A stretch of 36,250 nt of DNA from Patescibacteria group bacterium (GCA_018814875.1 JAHIYH010000018.1:1-36250); one strand, 5' to 3'; positions 1 to 7,329 are shown, counted from the first letter of the stretch. Numbers and translations: made by a program. Notes: a model not told the origin generated them from the sequence alone.

Positions 1-110
1 AAATCGGTGTCGGTTTTTGGCATATGTGGATATTGTATGCTATTTGTTGTGTGTGTTTTAGAAAAAAGGTGCCTGCGTCTCGCATCTGACCTCCGCTACG
101 CTACAGTCAT

Positions 111-545
111 ATGCTTGAACGCAGGGTATTTGGTAATGAATATTCTGTCTGTGTCTCACAAGGTATTGGAAATCCAAATTGTACCTCCTGTCTTAGCGGT
201 GCTTGCAACAATAGAACATCCCAAGGAGCAATGGAAATTTGTGCTAATCAGTGTAGTGGTATAGATCGTGAATATGCTGCCTGTGTATTACAAGGAAATG
301 GAAATTCTAATCCACTTTGTACCCCATGTCTTGGCGTTGCCTGTAACAATAAAACATCCCAAGAAGCGATAAGATATTGTGACAGTCAGTGTAGCAATGA
401 AGCATGTGATCCTTCACGGTGGACGTGTAATGGGAATATAGCTACTCCTCCATGTAATGCTCGTGCGCCTTCGGTAGATTGTTCATTAAACGGAAAAACA
501 TGTAATCCAAATACAGGTTTGTGTGAATATATGATATCTTATTAA
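111..545 (+). CDS. Cys-rich hypothetical protein with two internal repeats
   Basis: I do not recognise this protein. The 144-residue frame holds two similar segments of about 44 residues (roughly residues 11-54 and 55-98), each with the pattern C-x(8-9)-C-x2-C-x4-ACNN-(R/K)TSQ-x-A-x4-C-x3-QC. A third Cys-containing stretch follows (CDPSRWTC, CNGNIATPPC, CSLNGKTC), giving a disulfide-rich, probably extracytoplasmic protein. There is no signal peptide, no Shine-Dalgarno and no good -10 before the ATG, and an in-frame stop lies at 87-89, so the 5' part may have been lost. It could be a fragment of a larger surface protein or a true small protein. The repeat conservation makes coding likely; the start is uncertain. 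Confidence 0.45.
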   Translation: MLERRVFGNEYSVCVSQGIGNPNCTSCLSGACNNRTSQGAMEICANQCSGIDREYAACVLQGNGNSNPLCTPCLGVACNNKTSQEAIRYCDSQCSNEACDPSRWTCNGNIATPPCNARAPSVDCSLNGKTCNPNTGLCEYMISY

Positions 546-687
546 ATCAGCGGATCTTTTCGTTACTTAAGACAAAACAAGAGTAGCTTACGGATGTGCT
601 AAATAAGGAACTGATCACACGAAAATTAGTCGGAGAAAATAGATCATATGCCTTTGCCGATTCAGTTGTCTTGGTACGAACCCTATG

Positions 688-744
688 TACCTTCCTTACC
701 TTCCTTACCTTCCTTACCTTCCTTACCTTCCTTACCTTCCTTAC
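688..744. repeat. 9-bp minisatellite
   Basis: Just over six perfect tandem copies of the unit TACCTTCCT. It lies in the 255-bp gap between the Cys-rich ORF and the 3' end of the cupredoxin-like gene. On the minus strand it reads as repeated AAGGAAGGT, downstream of the 801-1733 stop. The rest of 546-800 shows no gene. Confidence 0.95.
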
Positions 745-800
745 ATAACATATAGTGATATCTACAGAATTAGCTCCTAATTCAAAGAACGAAGTTTATG

Positions 801-1733
801 CTAAGCTTTTGCAAATGTACGTCGTGTGATCCACGTGAGTCCTATAATACTCAATGCAAATACAATCCAACTGCTTGCTCCTGTCTCGGGTTGGCTGAAA
901 GGTTTGTGTACAGAATTGATTGGAGGAGGAGATGAAATCTGATTTGATTTACCGATTACATTAGTATTAAGTGATAGATTTCTGTCTATATTTGGATTGG
1001 TGGGGATGTTTGCTTTTGGTACAGGAAGCTGGGTCGGAGGTGTAGTCGGAGGTGTGGTAGTAAATGTTTCTGGTGTGTTACTCAAAATATCAATTGGTTC
1101 ATCAGCAACAGGTGGATCGCTTGTGTCGGAAGGTGGTGTAAGTGGCGCAGTAGGAAGCAGAGGTGGAGTAGGAGGCAACTTATCTGGTGGTAGTTCATCT
1201 GCAGGTTCCTGAGATTCCGAAGTAGGCAGAGTGGCAACACCTTCAGCAACAATAATTTCACCGTTTACAGTTTCTGATATGACGGAAGAGTAAGTGTATG
1301 TACCCGATGCGATGTCATCGGAAATCTCAAAGTTAATTTGTTCTCCTGGGAAGACAGTAGGTGTGTATAAACAATCTCCGTCTGGATTACATAGATCTAA
1401 GGATTCAAGAATATGAGGGATCGCCTGTTCATTGATCCATGTAATAGTTTGTCCTTGATGTACTGTCACGCTTTCTGGATCTACGCCATTTTCAGTAATG
1501 TGAATGATAGGAGAGGAATCGGATACTTGTCCCATTATTATAGAAGATTCGTGGTAGTATGTGAATGCGAGGGAACTTACAATAAGCATCCCAAGAACTG
1601 CTGCAGGTTTCCTAGAGACAGGAATCCCCGAAGATAGTTGTGATTCATTTGATGATTGTTCATTGGTTGAATGTACAGGCACTGTTTGCTCTTCTTTGCT
1701 GGTTTCGTGCCAGTGAGGATGCATATGGCTCAT
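801..1733 (-). CDS. Surface protein: cupredoxin-like domain, Pro-rich stalk, sorting tail
   Basis: 310 residues. The N-terminal cytoplasmic part is His-rich (HMHPHWH at residues 3-9), followed by a membrane/signal segment at about 43-60. Residues ~75-165 look like an EfeO/plastocyanin-type cupredoxin fold (segments VTVHQGQTITWIN, IPHILES, FPGEQINFEI, GTYTYSS, GEIIV). The usual C-x2-H-P-x-M copper loop is replaced by Ser/Val/Thr residues, so a type I copper site is unlikely. Residues ~175-280 form a Pro/Thr-rich stalk. The tail is QPETG (near 281-285), a hydrophobic helix and RR, the layout of a sortase sorting signal. Its ATG overlaps the stop of the upstream cohesin gene (ATGA), implying translational coupling. 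Specific function unknown. Confidence 0.85.
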   Translation of the reverse strand: MSHMHPHWHETSKEEQTVPVHSTNEQSSNESQLSSGIPVSRKPAAVLGMLIVSSLAFTYYHESSIIMGQVSDSSPIIHITENGVDPESVTVHQGQTITWINEQAIPHILESLDLCNPDGDCLYTPTVFPGEQINFEISDDIASGTYTYSSVISETVNGEIIVAEGVATLPTSESQEPADELPPDKLPPTPPLLPTAPLTPPSDTSDPPVADEPIDILSNTPETFTTTPPTTPPTQLPVPKANIPTNPNIDRNLSLNTNVIGKSNQISSPPPINSVHKPFSQPETGASSWIVFALSIIGLTWITRRTFAKA

Positions 1734-3283
1734 AATTTAGGTTTCAAAGTAGTTACAACCAGTTGGCGTCTGGATGCAAAAACAGTTCCAATTACAGCTG
1801 ATACAAATAGAAGAATGACGAGAATGGAAGGAATTCCAGTCTCACCGGGTACAGTTTTTGTATTATGAACTGGATTTGCAGGTGGCGTATTTGTTTGATC
1901 ATCGAATGTGACACTTGTTGATAGAGGAGCGGTAGAACTCGCGGCATTTCCAACTTCGACAGAAATTTCATTACTGAATGCACTCTCTTCGTCGCTGATA
2001 CTTACTGCTCGTATTGCAAAGTAATATCTGGTTCCTACAGGTAGCGATTGGAGAACAAGGCTTTGCATAGCGCCTTCAATGGTTTTGCGTTGGATGTACT
2101 GACCGGTTGTTGTTCCATAGTAAACGTTATAAGCCTTCAAGCGGGATGTCTCCAGAGAATCCCATCCTAGGAATACAGAGTTGCCTTCTGTTGTGACACG
2201 GAAATTCTGTACTTGTAGTAGTGCAAAAGCAGTACTCTGTGGCTCATTATCTGGAGGAGTGTTTGTATCCGGAGAAGATGGCGGTTGAGTGATACGTTCC
2301 TGACAGAGACCATTGATACAGTGTCCGCTTTCGCATTCTCCATTATCACTACATGGGCTTCCATTAGGAAAGAACGTATCCTCATCTTCTTCAGATGTGC
2401 AGACATCATCCGTGCATAGGTTGCTCTCGCATTCACTATCATTACTACAATCACTTCCGTCTGGAAGAGGAGTTGGATCGTTACTTGAACAAATGCCACT
2501 TAAGCAGTTATCACTTTGGCATTGGCTGCCTATTTGGCAGGCTTCGCCGTTTGCGAGTAAGGAATCATAGTTGTTTGTATTCTCACCATCTTCGTTAACA
2601 TCTATAAAAATAACATGAAGACTTCCAGGATCAGATGCAAGAGCCGAAATCCCGTCTGATTCGGTATTACTTTTCTTCATGACTTTTGTGTGTCCTCCCT
2701 GTTGTACGTCATAGAAGTTGATCATGATACCTGAAGAAGGAGTATCGATTACTCTGAATTTGATGCGTGCGACAGCTATCCTTTTAATAGAGGGCTCATC
2801 TCCATCTTCTGCAGATGCATCCACCATTACAAAGCCATCTTCAGTATCAAAATCTTCTTCCCCAGGAGATATAATTCCAAACACTTCATTTACATCAATG
2901 CTGATTCCTTTGAGCACGGTGGTGTCGTAATTGAGCCATGATCGAACATGTTGAATGCCTATTTCATCTTTGTTTTCTACTACGATATCAATATCTAATA
3001 TGTCGCCATTCTTCAGGGGATTTGTACGTAGAGTGCGTGGATTTTCTACAGCGAAACTTAGGCATTCTTCTTTATCCAGATCAATGAGAGTTTCAATATC
3101 AGGAATCGTTCCAAGCATCCAATCATCATTAAGTTCACCAAAAACACAGTGTGGTTGCAAGGTAATCGTAATGTCATCTGATGTTTGTGCATGAGTAATA
3201 TTTATAAAGCTAAGAGTGCACAATGATAGGATGCACATACTTATGATTGCTTTCTGCCGATTTTTAAAGGCACTCATATTCAT
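1730..3283 (-). CDS. Cell-wall-anchored cohesin / Cys-rich / FnIII protein
   Basis: 517 residues. A signal peptide covers ~1-32 (hydrophobic core, ending THAQ). Residues ~85-225 resemble a cohesin domain: GDILDIDIVVEN, a WLNYDTTVLKGI strand, RIAVARIKFRVID and a glycine-containing final strand. Three four-Cys modules follow at ~245-330, each about 26 residues with the pattern G-x2-C-x5-C-x-S-x2-C-x4-C. A fibronectin type III domain lies at ~355-445 (VQNFRVTTEGNSVFLGWD, YNVYYGT, YYFAIRAVS). The C-terminus is VPGETG, a hydrophobic helix and RR, a sorting-signal layout. It starts 11 nt after the dockerin gene, so the three genes probably form one operon in which this protein is the anchored receptor. 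Start choice between the two ATGs (residues 1 and 3) is open; no Shine-Dalgarno is seen. Confidence 0.88.
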   Translation of the reverse strand: MNMSAFKNRQKAIISMCILSLCTLSFINITHAQTSDDITITLQPHCVFGELNDDWMLGTIPDIETLIDLDKEECLSFAVENPRTLRTNPLKNGDILDIDIVVENKDEIGIQHVRSWLNYDTTVLKGISIDVNEVFGIISPGEEDFDTEDGFVMVDASAEDGDEPSIKRIAVARIKFRVIDTPSSGIMINFYDVQQGGHTKVMKKSNTESDGISALASDPGSLHVIFIDVNEDGENTNNYDSLLANGEACQIGSQCQSDNCLSGICSSNDPTPLPDGSDCSNDSECESNLCTDDVCTSEEDEDTFFPNGSPCSDNGECESGHCINGLCQERITQPPSSPDTNTPPDNEPQSTAFALLQVQNFRVTTEGNSVFLGWDSLETSRLKAYNVYYGTTTGQYIQRKTIEGAMQSLVLQSLPVGTRYYFAIRAVSISDEESAFSNEISVEVGNAASSTAPLSTSVTFDDQTNTPPANPVHNTKTVPGETGIPSILVILLFVSAVIGTVFASRRQLVVTTLKPKL

Positions 3284-3294
3284 GATGGGATGGG

Positions 3295-3624
3295 TTAACG
3301 AAGAGAGAGAGACTTTAGAATGCTCAATGCATCAGCGACTGTGAGCTGACCATCCTTATTCGGATCAGCTCGTAGTTGCGCAGGAGTAGCTTCGGCGTAC
3401 CCCTGTGAAATTTCCAGGATGATTATTACATCCTGAAGGTCTCTGCTCCCTGATCCATCCACATCACCTTGTTCTTGAATACTTCCTGCCTCAATTAAGG
3501 TGACAGGTTGTACTTCTCCAACAGATTGGATGCCGATAGCGAAGGAACTGACAACACATGCTGTGCCAAGCATCAGCACACGTGAGTTTCTTCGCGAGAA
3601 GAGGGAAAGGAATTTGGTATACAT
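3295..3624 (-). CDS. Secreted dockerin-domain protein
   Basis: 109 residues. A signal peptide or N-terminal membrane segment occupies ~15-33. Residues ~53-109 form a type I dockerin: two Ca-binding loops, GDVDGSGSRDLQD and ADPNKDGQLTVAD, each followed by a short helix (VIIILEIS and ALSILKSL). Nothing but a short linker is attached, so this is a stand-alone dockerin without any catalytic module. Dockerins bind cohesins in a Ca-dependent way; the next gene encodes the only cohesin-like domain in the window, so the two are probable partners. It is the first gene of the operon. A -10-like TATACT lies 8 nt before the ATG. Confidence 0.88.
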   Translation of the reverse strand: MYTKFLSLFSRRNSRVLMLGTACVVSSFAIGIQSVGEVQPVTLIEAGSIQEQGDVDGSGSRDLQDVIIILEISQGYAEATPAQLRADPNKDGQLTVADALSILKSLSLR

Positions 3625-3626
3625 TT

Positions 3627-3641
3627 CCCTATAGTATAGGG
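3627..3641 (-). promoter_or_regulatory. -10 element inside a perfect palindrome, dockerin operon
   Basis: On the minus strand CCCTATACTATAGGG has 7-bp perfect arms around one base. It contains TATACT (3638-3633), a good -10 placed 8 nt before the dockerin ATG, so transcription would start at or next to the ATG. A repressor site overlapping the promoter would explain the palindrome. No good -35 is visible. Confidence 0.55.
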
Positions 3642-3686
3642 CTAAAGTGATGTTTTGAGTAGGGAGACATGCTTGCTAAAACAGAT

Positions 3687-3750
3687 GGCTTATGGGCTAA
3701 TTGGCTTGTTGGCTATTAGCTAAAAGCCAATAGCCAATAGCCTATAAGCC
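3687..3750. repeat. Word hairpin, GGCTATTGGCT type
   Basis: An imperfect inverted repeat of about 30 nt per arm. The left arm repeats GGCTTAT/GGCTAATTGGCTT/TTGGCTATTA; the right arm is its complement (AGCCAATAGCCAATAGCC). It sits between divergent genes (dockerin operon and holA), so it is not a simple gene-end terminator. Confidence 0.8.
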
Positions 3751-3777
3751 CCAAGAGCTAGTCTTAGTATCAGAAGA

Positions 3778-4764
3778 ATGTACACTACGAATATGTCCCA
3801 AATCTTCATTTTCTCTGGTCCCAACAGATTTACTCTTTATGAGGAAAAAAAGAGGTGGGTGGGTAATTTCATCCAAAAGCACGGTGATGAGAATTTGCTG
3901 ACAGTAGATGCAAAGGGACTTACGATGCGCGATCTTCTGGATGAAGTATCTGTTGCACCTTTTATTGCTAGTAATCGTTTAGTGGTAGTAGACGGGCCAA
4001 TGAAATGTAAAAAAGAAGAGGCACAAAGTCTTTCTAAACAGATTCATCCACAGGTGATTCTTCTCTTTGTTGTTCATTTGGATCCATTACGAAAAGGAAA
4101 GATACCTGCCATTATGAAAGAGATTGAAAAGATTTCTGATCATCGGCAGTTTCCGAAAGTAACTAGATCAAGCCTTATTGGATGGATTGATGAAAAGTGT
4201 AAGCAGAACAGTGGGTCCATTGGAAAAGATGCACGAGATCTACTTCTAGAAATTTCTGGTGAAGATCAGGGCATGCTCTCGCAAGAGATTATTAAGCTCT
4301 GCCTTTATACTAAAGGAAAGGAAATTACCAAGCAGCATGTTTTGGATCTTTCGATCACTGCGGGGGAGAGTGAAGTCTGGCATCTGATGGATTTACTTGG
4401 TGCTGGTAAAGCTGAGGAGGGAATCAAATATGTTAAGGGTTTGTTGGAAAGAGGGGAGAGTCCGTACAGTCTTTGGACAAGACTCTTGTGGGTGATCTCT
4501 CAACTCACTCTTGTTTGGACTGCAGTTGATAGTGGTATCACACATCCTGCTGCGATTGCGAAGGAGGTTGGTGTTCCGCCTATTACAGCGCGGTCATTGT
4601 TACCATGTGCACGCAGACTAGATAAAGCGTCATTAACTCGTATTGTTGACCTTATAGCGACCATGGATCGAGACCTAAAAACAGGAGCATATCGTTCTAC
4701 TGCGGAAGCACCTGAAGAGCTAAGTGCGTTGATTGATAGGTGTATTTTGGCTTTTAGAGAATGA
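3778..4764 (+). CDS. holA: DNA polymerase III delta subunit
   Basis: This is the clamp-loader subunit that opens the beta clamp. The 328-residue length fits the family (about 330-345). Recognisable parts are the N-terminal FIFSGPNRFTLYEEKKRW (degenerate P-loop region), NRLVVVDGP, the helical middle with DQGMLSQEIIKL, and the C-terminal collar domain with MDRDLKTG, a typical delta-subunit signature. Two starts are possible: the ATG at 3778 with TAGTAT 7 nt upstream, or the ATG at 3793 (MSQIFIFSG) with TACACT 6 nt upstream; both would give nearly leaderless mRNA. The stop codon TGA lies in the first AATGAAAA word of the following repeat. Confidence 0.9.
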   Translation: MYTTNMSQIFIFSGPNRFTLYEEKKRWVGNFIQKHGDENLLTVDAKGLTMRDLLDEVSVAPFIASNRLVVVDGPMKCKKEEAQSLSKQIHPQVILLFVVHLDPLRKGKIPAIMKEIEKISDHRQFPKVTRSSLIGWIDEKCKQNSGSIGKDARDLLLEISGEDQGMLSQEIIKLCLYTKGKEITKQHVLDLSITAGESEVWHLMDLLGAGKAEEGIKYVKGLLERGESPYSLWTRLLWVISQLTLVWTAVDSGITHPAAIAKEVGVPPITARSLLPCARRLDKASLTRIVDLIATMDRDLKTGAYRSTAEAPEELSALIDRCILAFRE

Positions 4765-4852
4765 AAAAAAATGAAAAATGAAAAATGAAAAATTAAAACT
4801 CATTACCTATGTTCCTGCATTTTTAATTATTCACTTTTCATTTTTCATTTAA
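4760..4852. repeat. Word hairpin, AATGAAAA type
   Basis: Left arm: tandem AATGAAAA words (4760-4800). Right arm: the complement TTTTCATT words (4818-4852). It lies between the convergent ends of holA and the DMT gene and includes the holA stop codon. The T-rich right arm could end plus-strand transcripts. Confidence 0.8.
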
Positions 4853-4890
4853 TATTACACTTCAATCTGTTTCAAAAAATCCTTGATAAA

Positions 4891-4929
4891 TAAAAAAAGC
4901 AGGAGGGTCCAAATTGGACACCTCCCGCT
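4891..4929 (-). terminator. Intrinsic terminator of the DMT transporter gene
   Basis: Read on the minus strand, a GC-rich stem (GGAGGTGTCC with GGACCCTCC, one bulge and one mismatch near the base) closes an AATTT loop and is followed by seven T. It starts 18 nt after the DMT stop. Confidence 0.85.
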
Positions 4930-4946
4930 AAATATCGGAACTGCGT

Positions 4947-5840
4947 CTATTCCCATGCGAGTAAGCCTATTCCTGCGATACAGATTGCGAATATCAGTAT
5001 CTTAAAGGCCAGCATGTCTGTCTTGGGGAACGTTTTTTCGGAACATCCCAAGAATCGAAGTAGCGGCCCTGCAAGAATGATGATCGCAGGATACGTCGAT
5101 GCAATTGTTGCGACAGCGGCTGGATGGCAATACTGCATTGCATATCCTTCGCAGAGTACGGCCAGTACTCCGCAGAACTCGTTGGCAAAAAGCATCCACC
5201 TGTATTGCCAGAGTAATTCCTTTGTTTCAAGGAAGGCACGGAAGACTGCAGGCTTGCAGATGACGATTGCGCCACTGCAAAGCCCTGCAAGGAACATCGG
5301 ATAGACGTTCCAGTAACTTTCGTACTGGAGCACGTACCCGATTGTAACAGTACTCAGTGCAATGAAGACTGCGTTCAGTATATTGAGCGAACGATATCCC
5401 CATTTGAGTTCTGTAACCTTTTTACCTTTGTGAATCTGCAGGAAGAACATTCCTACACAGACAACTACTACCCCGATCCATTGACTGCCAAGTAGATACA
5501 TCCCAAGAGGGATGCTGAACAGAGCAATAAATACAGGACTACATGCGTCCCACAGAGCTACTTCGCTGGGTTCATCTGTGCATTCCATTGCACAGAAGTA
5601 GAAGCCATACGAAATTGTAAATAGCACGCCAGCTAATCCGGCGAGTATGCCCATCTCTAACGAGGGTTGTTGTCGTTCCACGAATGGAACTAATACAAAT
5701 CCCCATAAAGATAGGATCGAACTTACAACCAGAGCTTGGAGCGGGTGCTTGAATTTGTCTTCAAGCATGTACCTGTCCAAGATCATAATGGTCGCCCATA
5801 GCACACCTGCTATGGCTGGCAACACTAAGTAAATGTTCAC
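4947..5840 (-). CDS. DMT-superfamily (EamA-like) membrane transporter
   Basis: From the GTG start it has 297 residues and about ten hydrophobic helices in two halves, the EamA/DMT layout: first half NIYLVLPAIAGVLWATIMI, second half with YAMQYCHPAAVATIASTYPAIIILAGP, matching the last-helix motif of EamA proteins. The substrate cannot be told. The frame extends upstream to 5903, but AAGGAG at 5852-5847, six nt before the GTG, fixes the start at 5840. The gene is GC-richer than its neighbours by eye, has a long leader, a strong Shine-Dalgarno and its own terminator, unlike most genes here, which suggests acquisition from elsewhere. Confidence 0.85.
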   Translation of the reverse strand: MNIYLVLPAIAGVLWATIMILDRYMLEDKFKHPLQALVVSSILSLWGFVLVPFVERQQPSLEMGILAGLAGVLFTISYGFYFCAMECTDEPSEVALWDACSPVFIALFSIPLGMYLLGSQWIGVVVVCVGMFFLQIHKGKKVTELKWGYRSLNILNAVFIALSTVTIGYVLQYESYWNVYPMFLAGLCSGAIVICKPAVFRAFLETKELLWQYRWMLFANEFCGVLAVLCEGYAMQYCHPAAVATIASTYPAIIILAGPLLRFLGCSEKTFPKTDMLAFKILIFAICIAGIGLLAWE

Positions 5841-5846
5841 AGTAGT

Positions 5847-5852
5847 CTCCTT
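5847..5852 (-). promoter_or_regulatory. Shine-Dalgarno deciding the DMT start
   Basis: AAGGAG on the minus strand, six nt before GTG at 5840. It is one of only two strong Shine-Dalgarno sites in the window. Confidence 0.85.
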
Positions 5853-5888
5853 GTTTATGCGATGGTTTGAATGGGCGGCAGTTCCAAA

Positions 5889-5929
5889 CTTGCTAAATAG
5901 CAAGATTGTTGTAAATTAACCTAATTATA
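5889..5929 (-). promoter_or_regulatory. DMT promoter -10 and leader hairpin
   Basis: TATAAT (5929-5924) is a perfect -10 with no clear -35. About 20 nt further on the transcript, CTTGCTA-TT-TAGCAAG (5904-5889) forms a perfect small hairpin. The leader before the GTG would be about 77 nt. Confidence 0.55.
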
Positions 5930-5949
5930 CTCAAACATCAAGGAAAAAG

Positions 5950-6008
5950 ATGACAGTTAACAATTAACAGTTAACAGTTCGTAGTTCATTGTTAACTGTT
6001 AACTGTTG
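5950..6008. repeat. Word hairpin, GTTAACA type
   Basis: Left arm CAGTTAACAATTAACAGTTA plus another copy; right arm is the complement (TTGTTAACTGTTAACTGTTG). It ends 2 nt before the stop codon of the 6011-6391 gene. Confidence 0.85.
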
Positions 6009-6010
6009 TC

Positions 6011-6391
6011 TCAGCTTTCAATCTGCTTCAGCAGATCATCAGCAACCTCTGTATCTTGTGTTTGTGATTCAGTCTCTTTCTCGCGTCTGCCTAAGCGGCG
6101 TTTTCGTCGTTCAGTTTCAGTTTTTTCTACAAGCTTCTTTGTTCCGATTGTTTCGATCTCTTTTGCATACTTCTTATCGATTGCTGCGAGTTGTTTCTTT
6201 TCTGTATCTAGAATGTCTTTAAGAGAAGAGAGTTGATCAGGTGTCATTACAGGTAGGATGTTGATCCAGTACTGCCGTTCTTCATCGTTCATACTTTCGG
6301 AACTTACAATAAGTTTGATGATGTCTGGAAATTTCTTCTTTGTCTCATCGGGAATAACAAGATTCGTTGATGATGCTTTTGAGTTAGGCAT
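6011..6391 (-). CDS. Small charged hypothetical protein
   Basis: I do not recognise the family. From the ATG at 6391 it has 126 residues: PDETKKKFPDIIKLIVSSES, then MNDEERQYWINILPVMTPDQ and LSSLKDILDTEKKQLAAI, then a long charged helix (KKYAKEIETIGTKKLVEKTE) with RRKRR. It looks soluble and helical. The open frame continues upstream to 6496, but those codons are the AAAGGAG word repeat, so they are probably not translated. TACACT lies 8 nt before the ATG with TTGCAT 18 nt further up, a leaderless promoter. It follows greA on the same strand. Confidence 0.65.
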   Translation of the reverse strand: MPNSKASSTNLVIPDETKKKFPDIIKLIVSSESMNDEERQYWINILPVMTPDQLSSLKDILDTEKKQLAAIDKKYAKEIETIGTKKLVEKTETERRKRRLGRREKETESQTQDTEVADDLLKQIES

Positions 6392-6408
6392 ACGTTGAGA
6401 GTGTATCT

Positions 6409-6490
6409 GAAAAGAGGCAAAGGATGCAAAGGAGTATACACAAACACATTCTTTTGACTCCTTTTTCTCCTTTAACTCTTTTATATCCTT
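6409..6490. repeat. Word hairpin, AAAGGAG type
   Basis: Left arm GAAAAGAGGCAAAGGATGCA plus AAGGAG; right arm ACTCCTTTTTCTCCTTTAAC plus TCTTTT, its imperfect complement. It fills the gap between greA and the next minus-strand gene and supplies part of that gene's promoter. Confidence 0.75.
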
Positions 6491-6492
6491 TA

Positions 6493-7011
6493 TCAAGCAA
6501 CTTTAAGAACCTCATACCTCAACATCCCAGCTGGAGTCTGTACCTCTAGATTATCTCCTTTCTGAGAGCCAAGGAGTGCTTTTCCGATAGGGGACTCGTT
6601 GCTGATCTTGTGCTCCATAGGATCTGCTTCTGTTGAGCCAACAATCGTGTATTGTTCTGGATCATCACGATCTGTCTTATTACGGACAGTTACTGTTGAG
6701 CCAATATTCACAGACTTGCCACTTAGTGAACTTGCCTTCTTTTCTGAGATGATTTCGGCATTCTTAATCTTTTGTTCAAGTTCTAGAACACGTCCCTCTA
6801 CGAAGGCCTGTTCATTCTTTGCTTCCTCGTATTCAGCATTCTCGGAAAGGTCACCATACGAAATGGCTTCTTTAAGCCGTTGAGCGACTTCTTGGCGGCG
6901 AACCTTTTTGAGGTGATCAAGCTCTTCGACGAGCTTTTTTAGGCCCTCTTTTGTTACAAAAATCTTATCACCGCTGAATGTGTCATCATCATCTTTTTTT
7001 ACTGGAACCAT
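6493..7011 (-). CDS. greA: Transcription elongation factor GreA
   Basis: GreA enters the RNA polymerase secondary channel and stimulates cleavage of backtracked RNA. The N-terminal coiled coil carries the conserved tip YGDLSENAEYEEAK with its acidic residues, and the C-terminal FKBP-like domain has the typical ISNESPIGKALLG and GDNLEVQTPAG. At 172 residues it is about 14 longer than usual because of an acidic start (KKDDDDTFSGDKIF). A promoter TTGCGT-16-TAGAAT lies upstream, leaving a short pyrimidine-rich leader without Shine-Dalgarno. Confidence 0.95.
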   Translation of the reverse strand: MVPVKKDDDDTFSGDKIFVTKEGLKKLVEELDHLKKVRRQEVAQRLKEAISYGDLSENAEYEEAKNEQAFVEGRVLELEQKIKNAEIISEKKASSLSGKSVNIGSTVTVRNKTDRDDPEQYTIVGSTEADPMEHKISNESPIGKALLGSQKGDNLEVQTPAGMLRYEVLKVA

Positions 7012-7087
7012 AGAGAAAACGGGAAGAAGTGGAAGAATTCTACTTGATCTTAGACATAACGCAATCTAGTTCTGGGGATTTTTGGGG

Positions 7088-7328
7088 CAACAATCAACAC
7101 GCTCGACCTTCGGCCTCGCTCTCAACAATCAACACGCTCGACCTTCGGCCTCGATCTCAACAATCAACTGTTGATTGTTGAAAGGGCGCGTAGCGTCCGT
7201 GTTGAAAGTTGAAAGCGAAGCGTCCGTGTTGAAAGTTGAAAGCGAAGCGTCCGTGTTGAAAGTTGAAAGCGAAGCGTCCGTGTTGAAAGTTGAAAGCGAA
7301 GCGTGTTGATAGCCCGAAGGGGCGTGTT
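7088..7328. repeat. Compound word-repeat array between greA and carB
   Basis: Two 35-bp direct copies (7088-7122, 7123-7157) each combine CAACAATCAACA with CGACCTTCGGCCTCG. A third CAACAATCAAC forms a perfect 11-bp-arm palindrome with GTTGATTGTTG (7158-7180). Then come three full and one partial 27-bp units (7200-7226, 7227-7253, 7254-7280, 7281-7303) built from TGTTGAAAGTTGAAAG and CGAAGCGTCCG. The right half is roughly the complement of the left. No gene is seen. Confidence 0.9.
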
Positions 7329-7329
7329 G

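Noticed and set aside
7-264. Hydrophobic 85-residue plus-strand frame at the left edge
   Set aside because: It overlaps the Cys-rich frame, whose internal repeats show that frame is the coding one.
997-1212. Gly/Ser-rich 71-residue plus-strand frame
   Set aside because: It is the antisense of the Pro/Thr-rich stalk of the cupredoxin-like protein.
3778-4764. UGA recoding as in Gracilibacteria
   Set aside because: holA and several other genes end naturally at TGA at the normal family length.
7200-7303. Possible CRISPR array from the 27-bp units
   Set aside because: Units are directly adjacent without spacers; it is a tandem repeat.
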